From NCBI GenBank assembly GCA_034437755.1, contig DAOTTV010000183.1:4566-68565 (forward strand): a stretch of 64,000 nt of DNA. The letters are read 5' to 3'. The DNA comes from JAUZRW01 sp034437755. Its GTDB lineage: Bacteria > Chloroflexota > Anaerolineae > Aggregatilineales > Phototrophicaceae. Below the pieces are notes generated by a model that was given only the letters and a program-made list of their open reading frames with translations, was not told where the DNA came from and ran no database searches. A program made the translations under genes and the position numbers. Below, in pieces: positions 1 through 8,421 of the stretch (positions are counted from its first letter, which is position 1; the number at the start of each line of letters is the position of its first letter).

Positions 1-1
1 C

Positions 2-382
2 CCATCACAACCCGCACCCGAGCGATCAACACGGCATTTAACCCAGCGCGAGCGCGACCCCCAACCGGAGCGCGACGCACGCCTGACAGGGTATTATCTG
101 GAAGTTCAGCGCGGCAGTCATGCGCCAGAAGAATATCCACTGCGTGCAGAAAGCGTCACAGTCGGGCGCGATGGACGCAACGACATCCAAATCCCAGAAG
201 AAGGCGTGAGTCGGTCGCATCTGCGCTTTGTGCGCGTCGAGAACGGGTATCAAGTGATGGATATGGGCAGTACCAACGGCACGTATCTCGCCAACGGCGA
301 CAAAATCCAGACGCACAAGCTCAAATCTGGCGATGTGCTGACAATCGGTCACATCTCGCTGACGTTCCGCCATATCGAATAA
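2..382 (+). CDS. FHA-domain protein, C-terminal part (runs off the left edge)
   Basis: The reading frame is open from the first bases and stops with TAA at 380-382, so only the last ~126 residues are present. A polar, Arg/Pro/Gln-rich linker is followed by a forkhead-associated domain. The usual FHA signatures are visible: VGRDGRNDI (strand 3-4 Gly-Arg), GVSRSHLRF (the SxxH phosphothreonine-binding turn) and MGSTNGTYLANG (the NG motif). FHA domains bind phosphothreonine peptides, usually together with Ser/Thr protein kinases. The N-terminal part and partner genes lie outside the window, so the pathway is not known. The FHA domain ends almost at the stop codon, so it is the C-terminal module. 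Confidence 0.88.
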   Translation, partial: PSQPAPERSTRHLTQRERDPQPERDARLTGYYLEVQRGSHAPEEYPLRAESVTVGRDGRNDIQIPEEGVSRSHLRFVRVENGYQVMDMGSTNGTYLANGDKIQTHKLKSGDVLTIGHISLTFRHIE

Positions 383-469
383 TCGTGGTCTAACGCTTAA
401 TCGCTATAGCGCGCATCGTATTATCCGTGAATAATAGGGCTTTCACGCGATAACAGCCCGAGGAAAGAG

Positions 470-2698
470 ATGACGATGCGCGAGACCTACCCCTTCAATC
501 ATCATTGGCTTTACACGCCGCAGGCAGTCACTATCGATGCACCCGATAGCGATTTCGAGCCTGTCATCCTGCCACACACGAATAAGATACTGCCGCATCA
601 GAACTTTGACGATCACGAGTATCAATTCATCAGCACCTATCGTAAACGCTTCACCCTGCCCCAAGCCCCTGCCGGCAGGCGCGTCATGCTTGACTTTGCT
701 GGCGTGCTGAGCGCGGCAACTGTCACCATCAACGGGCACAGTTTCACCGAACATCGCGGCGGCTTCGTGCCTTTCAGCTATGACATCAGCGATTATCTCG
801 ATCATGAGGGTGAGAACCTATTAACGGTGACCGTCGATAGCCGTGAGCGCCATGATATTCCGCCCTTCGGCGGGCGTGTCGATTATCTGGTGTTCGGCGG
901 CATCTACCGCGATGTGACCCTGCGCTATGTCGATCCGGTGCATATTCATAACGTCCGCGTCCGCACGCTAGACACGCTCAGCGATCAACGCCGTGCCGAG
1001 ATCGACGTATGGATTCACAATACCAGCGATGAGGCAAAATCGCTGATCGTTTACACAGCAATCGCCGCTAGCGAACACAGCAAGCGCGATGCCCAACAGC
1101 ATCGCACGATCGCGGCACACACAAGCGAACAGGTCACGCTGACGGTAGATTGCCGTGACTGTGACCTGTGGACGCTGGACGGCAATCCGCCATTCGCGGG
1201 CTTATACGATTGCAGTGTGATGCTCCTTGAGCATGACGACGCGCAGGCCACGATCGACAATGACAGCGTGACAGTCGGCTTTCGGACGGCACAATTTCGT
1301 GAGGATGGCTTCTATCTCAACCGCGAGAAAGTATTCCTACGCGGACTCAATCGCCATCAAATGTATCCCTTCGTGGGCGCGGCAGTCTCACGTCGCTTGC
1401 AAGCACGCGATGCCGATCTCATCAAGTCTTACGGATGCAACATCGTACGTACATCGCACTACCCGCAGGACAAAGCCTTCTTACGTCGCTGTGACGAAAT
1501 CGGCTTGCTCGTATTCGAGGAGATTCCCGGATGGCAACACATTGGCGATGAGGACTGGCAAGCACTCGCCCTGCGCGATGTACGCGCAATGATCGAACGC
1601 GATTGGAATCATGCCAGCATCATCTTGTGGGGGGTACGCATCAACGAAAGCTGGGATAACACAGCCTTCTATACGCGGACGAACGCCCTCGCCCATGAGC
1701 TTGACCCGACGCGGCAAACGGGCGGCGTGCGCTTCTGGCCCCATAGCGAATTTCTGGAAGATGTCTACACCTACAACGATTTCAGCGATAGCGTGATCGA
1801 ACCAACGCACAGCCCATGGCTCATCACGGAATTCAACGGGCATATGTTCCCGACCAAAGCCTTTGACCACGAAGCGCGTCAATCCGAGCATATGACGCGC
1901 CACGCCAAGATTCAATCACAGGCGATGGCAACTGGCGGTATCGCGGGGGCGATTGGGTGGTGTGCGTTTGATTACAACACCCACAGCGATTTCGGCAGTG
2001 GTGATCGCGTCTGCTATCACGGCGTGCTGGATATGTTCCGTCAACCGAAATGGGCGGGTTGGTTCTATCGCAGTCAAAAATCGCCCGCCGAAGAAATCGT
2101 CCTACAAGCGGCAACTTTCTGGACAATGGGCGATCGCTCTGCCGGCGGTGTCGATCCCTTCTACGTCATGACCAATGTCGATTATATCGACGTGTACGTC
2201 GGCGGCGAGTTCAAAGATCGCTATACACCCGCGAGTGATGAATTTCCCTATTTGCCACACCCGCCGATCAAAGTCACACGCGTGGGGACAGACTGGGGAA
2301 GCAAGTGGGAAGCCCTGCGTATCGTCGGTTTCATCGATGGCGAAGAAGTCGCCGAACAGCGCATCAGCCAGGATGGGATACCGCGCAACCTCGAATTTTA
2401 CGCCGAGGATACAGATTTACAGGCAGATGGACGCGACATGACGCGGCTCGTCTTTCGCATCACGGATGAGTATGGCAATCGCCTACCCTACGCCATCCAG
2501 CCTGTCATGATTACCCTGCTTGAAGGCGATGCTGAAGTCATCGGCTCGAGTCCTTTCGCGCTCGTCGGCGGACAAGCCGCGCTGTTCCTGAAAGCCGGCA
2601 CAACTGCGAGTACAGTACGCCTGCGCGCACATACTCCACGTCTTGATCCGATAGAAATAATCATCGAAACCCACAACACCCACACAGATCACTTGTGA
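470..2698 (+). CDS. Glycoside hydrolase family 2 enzyme (beta-galactosidase/beta-glucuronidase type)
   Basis: 742 residues with the GH2 order: a jelly-roll sugar-binding domain (about residues 1-165), an immunoglobulin-like domain (about 170-270), a TIM barrel (about 275-560) and a C-terminal extension. In the barrel, NIVRTSHYP, then WGVRINESWDN (the Glu after Asn is the expected acid/base) and WLITEFNGH (the Glu is the expected nucleophile) match the family. There is no signal peptide, so the enzyme is probably cytoplasmic and hydrolyses a beta-linked oligosaccharide. The substrate cannot be told from the sequence. AGGAAAGAG lies directly before ATG 470. The second ATG at 476 has better spacing and may be the true start. 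The gene stands alone between an FHA protein and a gene remnant. Confidence 0.88.
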   Translation: MTMRETYPFNHHWLYTPQAVTIDAPDSDFEPVILPHTNKILPHQNFDDHEYQFISTYRKRFTLPQAPAGRRVMLDFAGVLSAATVTINGHSFTEHRGGFVPFSYDISDYLDHEGENLLTVTVDSRERHDIPPFGGRVDYLVFGGIYRDVTLRYVDPVHIHNVRVRTLDTLSDQRRAEIDVWIHNTSDEAKSLIVYTAIAASEHSKRDAQQHRTIAAHTSEQVTLTVDCRDCDLWTLDGNPPFAGLYDCSVMLLEHDDAQATIDNDSVTVGFRTAQFREDGFYLNREKVFLRGLNRHQMYPFVGAAVSRRLQARDADLIKSYGCNIVRTSHYPQDKAFLRRCDEIGLLVFEEIPGWQHIGDEDWQALALRDVRAMIERDWNHASIILWGVRINESWDNTAFYTRTNALAHELDPTRQTGGVRFWPHSEFLEDVYTYNDFSDSVIEPTHSPWLITEFNGHMFPTKAFDHEARQSEHMTRHAKIQSQAMATGGIAGAIGWCAFDYNTHSDFGSGDRVCYHGVLDMFRQPKWAGWFYRSQKSPAEEIVLQAATFWTMGDRSAGGVDPFYVMTNVDYIDVYVGGEFKDRYTPASDEFPYLPHPPIKVTRVGTDWGSKWEALRIVGFIDGEEVAEQRISQDGIPRNLEFYAEDTDLQADGRDMTRLVFRITDEYGNRLPYAIQPVMITLLEGDAEVIGSSPFALVGGQAALFLKAGTTASTVRLRAHTPRLDPIEIIIETHNTHTDHL

Positions 2699-2779
2699 GC
2701 GACGAGGCGTACTCAGCAGGCGTGTAGCTGTTGTTGGTGCAGCTCGCTGACAACAGCATCAGTCCTGCGGATGCTCCTG

Positions 2780-3535
2780 CTACGGCACGACGGTCTCCAC
2801 ACGCCGATACAGATAAAGCGTGATCGCCCCGCGCCGATACCCCATAGTATTCCCAACTTCCTCGAAGCCAGAAAAATCCGTGATTGTAGCGCGTACACCC
2901 TCTTGTATCAGCAGATAATCAGCGGCGGGATAGTCCAGATGGCTGGATGTGCCGAAAGTCAAGCGCACCGGCGCAGTCGCTAGCTCCGCCAGCGACGTAT
3001 ACGTGCCGCTGACGGGCAACAAGGTGCGATCGAGCGTCTGCCCCCAGTACGGATACAAGACAACATAAGGCAGTAAGTCGCTATCCGGCAGAGGGTCGAT
3101 GTGCAGGCGAACGAGCGCGTCGGCGGGCACGGTCGCTTCAAACTCGCGGATGAACGTGCGAGCGTGGAAGGTCGCGTCGGCGACAAGGTCTAAGCGATCT
3201 TTATTCTGCACAGCATCCGAGCCGATCAGCGGTTTGCGCTGGTTCGTCAAAAGCACCACACCGAGATTGATCACTACAAGCACGCCGACAACCCAGCGCA
3301 TGAGCTGTCGCCAGCGGGCTTCCGTATGGAAGAGCCACAGCATCAAGGGCGCGCCGATGGTGATCATCACCACGTGATAACGCCCGCGCCATGGCGAGGG
3401 CTGGAGTATCAGCGCGTGCGTCAGGAAGAATAAGACCGCGATCAGCACGAAACCGCCGAGATAAGGATCGCGCTGACGATAAGCGCGCCACCCGCCATAG
3501 AACAGCCCCGGCAACCACACGAGCCATCCAAGCAC
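2780..3535 (-). pseudogene. C-terminal remnant of a membrane glycosyltransferase-like protein
   Basis: The frame gives about 251 residues from a GTG at 3535. It continues upstream only to a stop near 3580, so no full N-terminus exists. Four hydrophobic segments in the first ~115 residues are followed by a soluble, probably extracytoplasmic, C-terminal domain. This layout resembles the C-terminal third of multi-pass lipid-linked-sugar transferases (GT39/PMT/ArnT-like), which normally have an N-terminal catalytic part with acidic residues in the first loop. That part is absent. The likely reading is a truncated gene. A short stand-alone membrane protein is possible. The break coincides with another gene fragment on the opposite strand at 3501-3761, which supports a rearrangement here. 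Confidence 0.5.
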
Positions 3536-3761
3536 ACCGATTATCGCGCGCTCGCGCGCGGCGATCCTGCAAGCGAGTCAGAGCGTCTACGCGCCCGTAC
3601 CCGTTAACGTCATCCTGCGCGAGATTGCCACCTTCGACGGGCGCTTGGCGTTCGTCGGTCTGCCCGATCAAGTGGCGGCGATCAGACGCTTGCAACAGCT
3701 AGACCATCCCGCAGTCGCGGCGATTACATATGTGCTGGGGCCTTATGTCGGCACGACATGA
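3501..3761 (+). pseudogene. Gene-end fragment of unknown family
   Basis: A plus-strand frame is open from a stop at 3498-3500 to TGA at 3759-3761. From about 3565 it reads like real protein (QSVYAPVPVNVILREIATF, then GRLAFVGLPDQVAAIRRLQQ). It overlaps the truncated 5' end of the minus-strand glycosyltransferase remnant and has no credible start codon or ribosome-binding site. The segment VGLPDQVAAIRRL faintly recalls the last helix of STAS-type domains, but I do not assign it. Best read as the 3' end of a gene whose front was lost at the same junction. Confidence 0.3.
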
Positions 3762-4057
3762 TCTTCGAGGCGGTGCGTAGTTTTCTACGGTCACAGGGCG
3801 TGCGCGATGAAACACAAAAGGATTGGGCGCAGTCACATTCGAAGAAACAGCGACACCTACGCCTGACACACAAACCGAGCGTCAGCATCCGGGGCTACAT
3901 GCCGATTATCAGAAAGGTATGCAGCTGGCGGGCTTATCGGTGCGCTTGCATGGCAACTCAAACCCATCACACTGTCCGACCAGCGCCGATAGCGGCGCGT
4001 ATCATGCGAGAAAAACAGCGCATTAGGGCTTCGGGTGGTTTATATTAGCGGGATGTT
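3762..4057. other. Non-coding or decayed stretch
   Basis: No frame across these ~300 bases has a start with a ribosome-binding site and protein-like composition. A short stretch around 3823-3915 in one frame reads as plausible protein but loses this character downstream, which fits a decayed coding segment. It lies between the gene fragments at 2780-3761 and the repeat remnant at 4058, so the whole 3.5-4.1 kb stretch looks like a degraded insertion site. Confidence 0.35.
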
Positions 4058-4092
4058 GTCCCTGCAACACAAACTACGCGAAATGCCAGAAC
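4058..4092 (+). repeat. Remnant of the dispersed multi-hairpin repeat
   Basis: The bases CCCTGCAACACAAACTACGC and the following GAAATGCCA match the distal end of the larger repeat copies at 9586-9612 and 14101-14130 (CCCCTGCAACAAAAACCACG followed by CGACATCCCA) with only a few differences. The rest of the repeat, including three of its hairpins, is missing here. It sits just downstream of the secreted-protein gene that ends at 4115 on the minus strand. Confidence 0.5.
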
Positions 4093-4114
4093 ACCAAGGT
4101 TTTCAAAAATCGAG

Positions 4115-4954
4115 TTACGGGCGACCGCCGTCGCGTCCGTTGCCGTTGCCACCACCGGCATTATCGGGCGGGCCAGCATGATCCGGACGACCAGCGTCAT
4201 CGGGCGGGCCAGCGTGATCGGGGCGACCGGCATCATCGGGCGGGCCAGCATGATCCGGACGACCGGTTTCTCGGTCATCATCAGCCCACGGCGATCCCAG
4301 CGCACGACCGGAGAATACAGCGCCGGGATTCAAGCCTGCTTCACGCGCTTTTTGTCCCCAGTTGCTCTCGCCATCGAAATAGGTTGAGACATCTTCACCC
4401 GTTTCATTTGCGAGCATATACGCCAACATAATTTCACCGAAGCCGTAGCCATCTTCGCAGAACGCCGTCATGATATCGCCATAATCTGCGTCGAATTCCT
4501 GCGCCAGTCGGTCGCCTGCTGGATGGTTTCTATCTGGTGTATCGCAATAGTAACCGCGTTCGGTATTGTCGGCATCATCGCCGTTTTCATCAGTCTCTTC
4601 GTTGTTTTCTTCGTTCTCATCATCGCCTTCATCGCCGTTTTCATCATCATTTTCGTTGATTTCAAGGCTCAATGCGCGGATCGTCATATCATCAGGTAGC
4701 AAACATCCCGTCAGCGTGACCTCATCGCCTCCGCTCAAACGATCGCCCACAAAGGCAGATGCCGGCGCAATCGTATAAGACATGCCATCAACATCGGTGA
4801 TGATGAATTCATCATCAGTCCTTGTAATCTCACCGGACACTGTGACGAATTCGCATGACTCGTCTGTGCTGCCCTCTGCCTGTGCGAACACAGGTATGAT
4901 CATCGCCATAACGAAAAACACTGTGAGTATGATCCTTACATAGCTTTTGAACAT
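4115..4954 (-). CDS. Secreted protein with DUF5666-like domain, acidic linker and GRPDHAGPPDDA repeats
   Basis: 279 residues. An N-terminal signal peptide (about 1-26, MFKSY followed by a hydrophobic core ending in VFAQA) is followed by a small beta-rich domain (about 33-97) that resembles DUF5666/OB-like modules. Next come an Asp/Glu/Asn-rich linker (about 98-130), a helical segment with YYCDTP and AFCEDGYGFGEIMLAYMLA (about 133-215), and a C-terminal tail of three 12-residue repeats GRPDHAGPPDDA. Function is unknown. The protein is expected outside the membrane, and the low-complexity acidic and Pro/Asp tail suggests a cell-surface or cation-binding role, which is inference only. The gene stands alone, divergent from the SulP transporter at 5239. 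Confidence 0.72.
   Translation of the reverse strand: MFKSYVRIILTVFFVMAMIIPVFAQAEGSTDESCEFVTVSGEITRTDDEFIITDVDGMSYTIAPASAFVGDRLSGGDEVTLTGCLLPDDMTIRALSLEINENDDENGDEGDDENEENNEETDENGDDADNTERGYYCDTPDRNHPAGDRLAQEFDADYGDIMTAFCEDGYGFGEIMLAYMLANETGEDVSTYFDGESNWGQKAREAGLNPGAVFSGRALGSPWADDDRETGRPDHAGPPDDAGRPDHAGPPDDAGRPDHAGPPDNAGGGNGNGRDGGRP
4157..4265 (-). repeat. Three tandem 36-bp repeats inside the secreted-protein gene
   Basis: Three near-identical 36-bp units encode GRPDHAGPPDDA (last copy GPPDNA). The units differ at a few positions, for example agcatgatccggacgacc versus agcgtgatcggggcgacc, so they are not perfectly homogenised. Copy number may vary between strains by slippage. Confidence 0.85.
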
Positions 4955-5010
4955 ATGCCACTCCTGAAGGAACTATGTGCAAATGGTGCATCTATCCGTT
5001 AAAATGCAAG

Positions 5011-5034
5011 ATTGTCTGCAATGTTTCAGACAAT
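5011..5034. promoter_or_regulatory. Inverted repeat in the divergent intergenic region
   Basis: ATTGTCTG and CAGACAAT form a perfect 8-bp inverted repeat around an 8-base spacer. The site lies 57 bp upstream of the secreted-protein start (4954, minus strand) and about 200 bp upstream of the SulP start (5239, plus strand). Its position suits an operator or a leader hairpin of the minus-strand gene. The rest of 4955-5238 shows no gene. Confidence 0.4.
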
Positions 5035-5238
5035 TTGTTCAGATCTATCAACAAACTCTTATGTCCGTATACCCCGTGAGCGCATTGTACATGCTGGCAC
5101 ACGGCTTCTCATGGCATCTTGTCTCTAGTGACTATGCGAAATAAACGCCGCAAGCCTGCTCTGTTTCTGCTATGCGAACGTGATACAATGCGCCTGTATT
5201 AATCGATCTATCGACAAAATTATCAGGCACTGATCTCT

Positions 5239-7029
5239 ATGAGATTTGACCCACCCAGCATCTTACGCGTTATCGCTGATTATTTTCATCCACGCAAGTG
5301 GGCGAATGACCTGCGCTTATCGATTGATTGGCTCTTCACCTATGATCGTGCCGATCTCGCCGGTGACATCATCGCCGGTTTGACAATCAGCGTCATGCTG
5401 ATACCGCAGGGAATGGCATATGCTCTACTTGCCGGTTTACCGCCAATCGTCGGCTTATACGCGAGCGTGTTACCATTGTTGGTCTACGGCTTGCTGGGCA
5501 GTACCGGCATCATGACACTCGGCCCGACAGCGATCACATCAGTGATGACGCTCTCGATCATCGCCCCCCTCGCCAACGGCAATCCAGCATTAATGCTAAT
5601 CTACGCCGGAACGCTCGCGCTATTTCTAGGTATTGTCTATCTCATCATGGGCTTCATGCGCCTCGGTTTCATCGTCAATTTGCTCAGTCAACCGGTCATC
5701 GTCGGCTACGTCAATGCGGCGGCAATCATCATCGCCGTGAGCCAGCTGGCGAATTTGCTCGGCATCAGCATCGAACGCTCGTCATCCCCGCATCTCATCC
5801 TGTGGCGTACGTTGCGCGGCTTACCCCAGACGAACGTCGTTACGCTGGGGATTGGTCTCATCAGCATTGTGATTTTGCTCTTTTTCAAGCATCGGCTAGA
5901 CATACACCTGCGCCGCCTGCGATTAGGAAAAACGGTGCGGTTCGTCATCACACGCAGTGCGCCCCTGCTGGTCACGCTCGGCGGGACGTTACTGGTCTAT
6001 GCCTATCGCCTTGATGAGAGCGTCGGCGTGCGCGTCGTCGGCGCTATCCCGCAGGGCTTACCCCCGCTGACAACCGAGTTCATCTGGAGCGATTTGCAAG
6101 CGCTGTTCATCGGCGCTGTGGCAATCGCTTTCGTCGGCTTCATGGAAGATATTTCGACCGCGAAATCACTCACACAGGGGCGACAACAGGCGCTGAACGC
6201 CAATCAAGAGATGATTGCCATGGGTGCGTCGAACGTCGCATCGGCGGTCAGCGGTGGCATGCCGGTCACCACGTCGATTAGCCGCTCAGCTGTGAACGTC
6301 GCGGCAGGCGCACGAACGGGCTTATCGTCGATGATTGCGGCGACGATGCTCCTGCTGACGGTCTTGTTCTTCACGCCGATTTTCTACTATTTGCCCAGTA
6401 CTGTGCTGGGGGCGATCATTTTCACATCCGTTATCAGCCTCATCAAGCTCGATGATTTCCGCCAAATTTGGCATTACAGCCAGATCGAGACTTTCATCGC
6501 GCTGATTACCGTCGGTGGCGTGTTTCTGGTCAATATTCAGTGGGGTATCCTGTTCGGGGTCGGCTTGATGATCGCGCTTTATCTATACCGGAGCGCACAA
6601 CCAGAGATCACCGAGCTAGAGCGCAAAGATTACAGCGAATTCTACGTTGCCAGAAGCGATGAGACGATCCCCATCCCGCAGACGCTGATTCTCAAGATCA
6701 ACGAGAGCCTGTACTTCGCCAACGCGCAATATCTCGATCAATATCTACGGCAGGCGATCAGCCAGCGCGATGATGTCCGCTATCTGATTCTCGATTGTAG
6801 CGCTGTCAATACGATTGATGCCAGCGCCGTTCAAATTCTGGAACAGTTGATTCGTGACTTCTCACGGCTTGATATTCGCGTCTTAATCGTCGGGCTGAAG
6901 GGGCGCGTTTACAGCAAAATTCGGGCAGGCGACATGCGCCAACTGATCGGGCGCGAGTACTTCTACAGCACGACGCATGCCGCCGTCACCGCTACCGGCC
7001 AATTGCTCGACGATCAACTACCGATCTGA
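5239..7029 (+). CDS. SulP-family anion permease with C-terminal STAS domain
   Basis: 596 residues. An N-terminal transport domain (about 40-440) has many hydrophobic segments and the SulP signatures DIIAGLTISVMLIPQGMAYA and AGLPPIVGLYASVLPLLVYG. A cytoplasmic STAS domain follows (about 480-590: LILKINESLYFANAQYLDQY and LDCSAVNTIDASAVQILEQL). SulP proteins move sulfate, bicarbonate or other anions. The substrate is not decided by the sequence. In a phototroph, bicarbonate or sulfate uptake are both reasonable. A second, clearly related copy lies at 55047-56807. The gene overlaps the convergent P450 gene by 12 bp, so the two mRNAs can pair at their ends. Confidence 0.9.
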   Translation: MRFDPPSILRVIADYFHPRKWANDLRLSIDWLFTYDRADLAGDIIAGLTISVMLIPQGMAYALLAGLPPIVGLYASVLPLLVYGLLGSTGIMTLGPTAITSVMTLSIIAPLANGNPALMLIYAGTLALFLGIVYLIMGFMRLGFIVNLLSQPVIVGYVNAAAIIIAVSQLANLLGISIERSSSPHLILWRTLRGLPQTNVVTLGIGLISIVILLFFKHRLDIHLRRLRLGKTVRFVITRSAPLLVTLGGTLLVYAYRLDESVGVRVVGAIPQGLPPLTTEFIWSDLQALFIGAVAIAFVGFMEDISTAKSLTQGRQQALNANQEMIAMGASNVASAVSGGMPVTTSISRSAVNVAAGARTGLSSMIAATMLLLTVLFFTPIFYYLPSTVLGAIIFTSVISLIKLDDFRQIWHYSQIETFIALITVGGVFLVNIQWGILFGVGLMIALYLYRSAQPEITELERKDYSEFYVARSDETIPIPQTLILKINESLYFANAQYLDQYLRQAISQRDDVRYLILDCSAVNTIDASAVQILEQLIRDFSRLDIRVLIVGLKGRVYSKIRAGDMRQLIGREYFYSTTHAAVTATGQLLDDQLPI

Positions 7030-8307
7030 GCGCGGGTATAAGCGTAAGCGCAGACCATCATTTGGGCGCAGGGATGCCATCGCGTTGATTTGCACGTCCT
7101 GCGGCACAAAATCAAAGCGGTAGCGTTGCAACAAGGTCACCAGTATCAACCGCATCTGCATATCAGCGAAGGCACGTCCGATACACTGACGGGGGCCAGC
7201 GCCATACGGCATGTACGCCTGTGACGGATACGCACGATCGAAGCGCGACGGATCGAAGCTATCCGCTTGTTCCCAATAATCGGGGTGACGATGAATCAAG
7301 AAAATCGTCACTTGCACCGATGCCCCATCCGGTATCACGTAATCACCGAGTGGCACAGAACCCCGCGCATCCCGAATCACCGCCCACGTTGTCGGATAAA
7401 GACGCATCGTCTCTTTAATCACGTTGTCTAATAGCGGCAAAGAGCGTAAATCCGCGACTGTCGCCTGCCGATCACCAAGACGATCGTGAATGTGCTGATA
7501 CAGCGCGCTTTGCACCTGTGGGTGCTGGCTCAATAAGTAAAGTGCCCAGGTGACAGTCGCGCCGGGGTCTTCGTAGCCATTGAAGAAGATCGTATTCACT
7601 TCATCGCGCAGTTGCGCGTCGGTCATGCGATAGCCCGTCTTCGGGTCTTCAGCATGGCGCAACATCGCCAACAGCGTCGGCTCATCGCCCGCCATTGCAA
7701 TGCGCTCATTCACCGCTTGATCCCACAAAGCCACCGCCCGCTTGAAGGCCCGATTGCGCGGGGTCGGTATCGCTTCCGGCATAGTGACAATCGCCTGAAA
7801 ACGCCGATTGAGATAGCGGCGTATCGTACGCAGAGCCGCTAACATCTGCGGGTGCTGGTTAAAATCAAGGTCGAGGACTGTCGCACCTAGTATTTGATGA
7901 TTCAAGCGCACGAGACCCGGCAGAACATCATGCTGATCCTGCGCTGACCACTGCTCGGACAGCGCATGCGTCGCCTGCACCATTCGATCAGCGAAGTGCT
8001 GGACAGCCTTCTGATGAAAATGCGGCTGGAGCAAACGTCGCTGACGCTTCCAGCTATCGCCGATATTATTCGCCAGTCCTTGACCGACAAAGGGATGCTC
8101 CATCATCACGCTCATCTGTAGATCATCATGCGTCAGGACATCATGCGCGAGTGTCGGCGATGTCACCTGGTAGAACTCGTAGCCCAAAGCCGAGAAGCAT
8201 ACCACATCCCCCCACGTCACGCGGGCATTGCTGAACATCTGAAGTGGATCACGCATGAATTGCCACACGGTTTGCCATGCGGATGGGCCCGGTATTTGTG
8301 TTGTCAT
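7018..8307 (-). CDS. Cytochrome P450
   Basis: 429 residues with the P450 landmarks: a K-helix ETMR (ExxR) in VIKETMRLYPTT, a PERF-like region DSFDPSRFD, and a heme loop MPYGAGPRQCIGRAFA with the Cys ligand (about residue 375; the usual Phe is Tyr). There is no N-terminal anchor, so it is probably soluble. The I-helix reads FFNGYEDPGATVTW (about residues 235-248) where the family usually has AGxET/DT. The catalytic acid-alcohol Thr is replaced by Pro, which is unusual for a monooxygenase. The gene is convergent with SulP and precedes no obvious redox partner. The substrate is unknown; a carotenoid or fatty acid is a guess from the phototrophic setting. Confidence 0.9.
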   Translation of the reverse strand: MTTQIPGPSAWQTVWQFMRDPLQMFSNARVTWGDVVCFSALGYEFYQVTSPTLAHDVLTHDDLQMSVMMEHPFVGQGLANNIGDSWKRQRRLLQPHFHQKAVQHFADRMVQATHALSEQWSAQDQHDVLPGLVRLNHQILGATVLDLDFNQHPQMLAALRTIRRYLNRRFQAIVTMPEAIPTPRNRAFKRAVALWDQAVNERIAMAGDEPTLLAMLRHAEDPKTGYRMTDAQLRDEVNTIFFNGYEDPGATVTWALYLLSQHPQVQSALYQHIHDRLGDRQATVADLRSLPLLDNVIKETMRLYPTTWAVIRDARGSVPLGDYVIPDGASVQVTIFLIHRHPDYWEQADSFDPSRFDRAYPSQAYMPYGAGPRQCIGRAFADMQMRLILVTLLQRYRFDFVPQDVQINAMASLRPNDGLRLRLYPRSDR

Positions 8308-8360
8308 GTGCTATATCCCCCGTTGATTGGCACTCGCCTGTATTATGACATAGAACAGAC

Positions 8361-8386
8361 AAAAGAGCGACGACTACGAGTCGCTC
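8361..8386 (-). terminator. Intrinsic terminator after ctaA
   Basis: GAGCGAC and GTCGCTC form a 7-bp perfect stem at 8365-8386. Read on the minus strand the stem is followed by TTTTGTC. It lies 36 bp after the ctaA stop and before the P450 start, so it separates the two minus-strand genes. Confidence 0.7.
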
Positions 8387-8421
8387 CTATTCATTGTAAT
8401 TGTGTGCGATGCTGATCGCGC

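Noticed and set aside
4566..4778. Ser-rich frame opposite the acidic linker of the secreted protein
   Set aside because: It is the mirror of the Asp/Glu-rich codons on the other strand and has no start signals.
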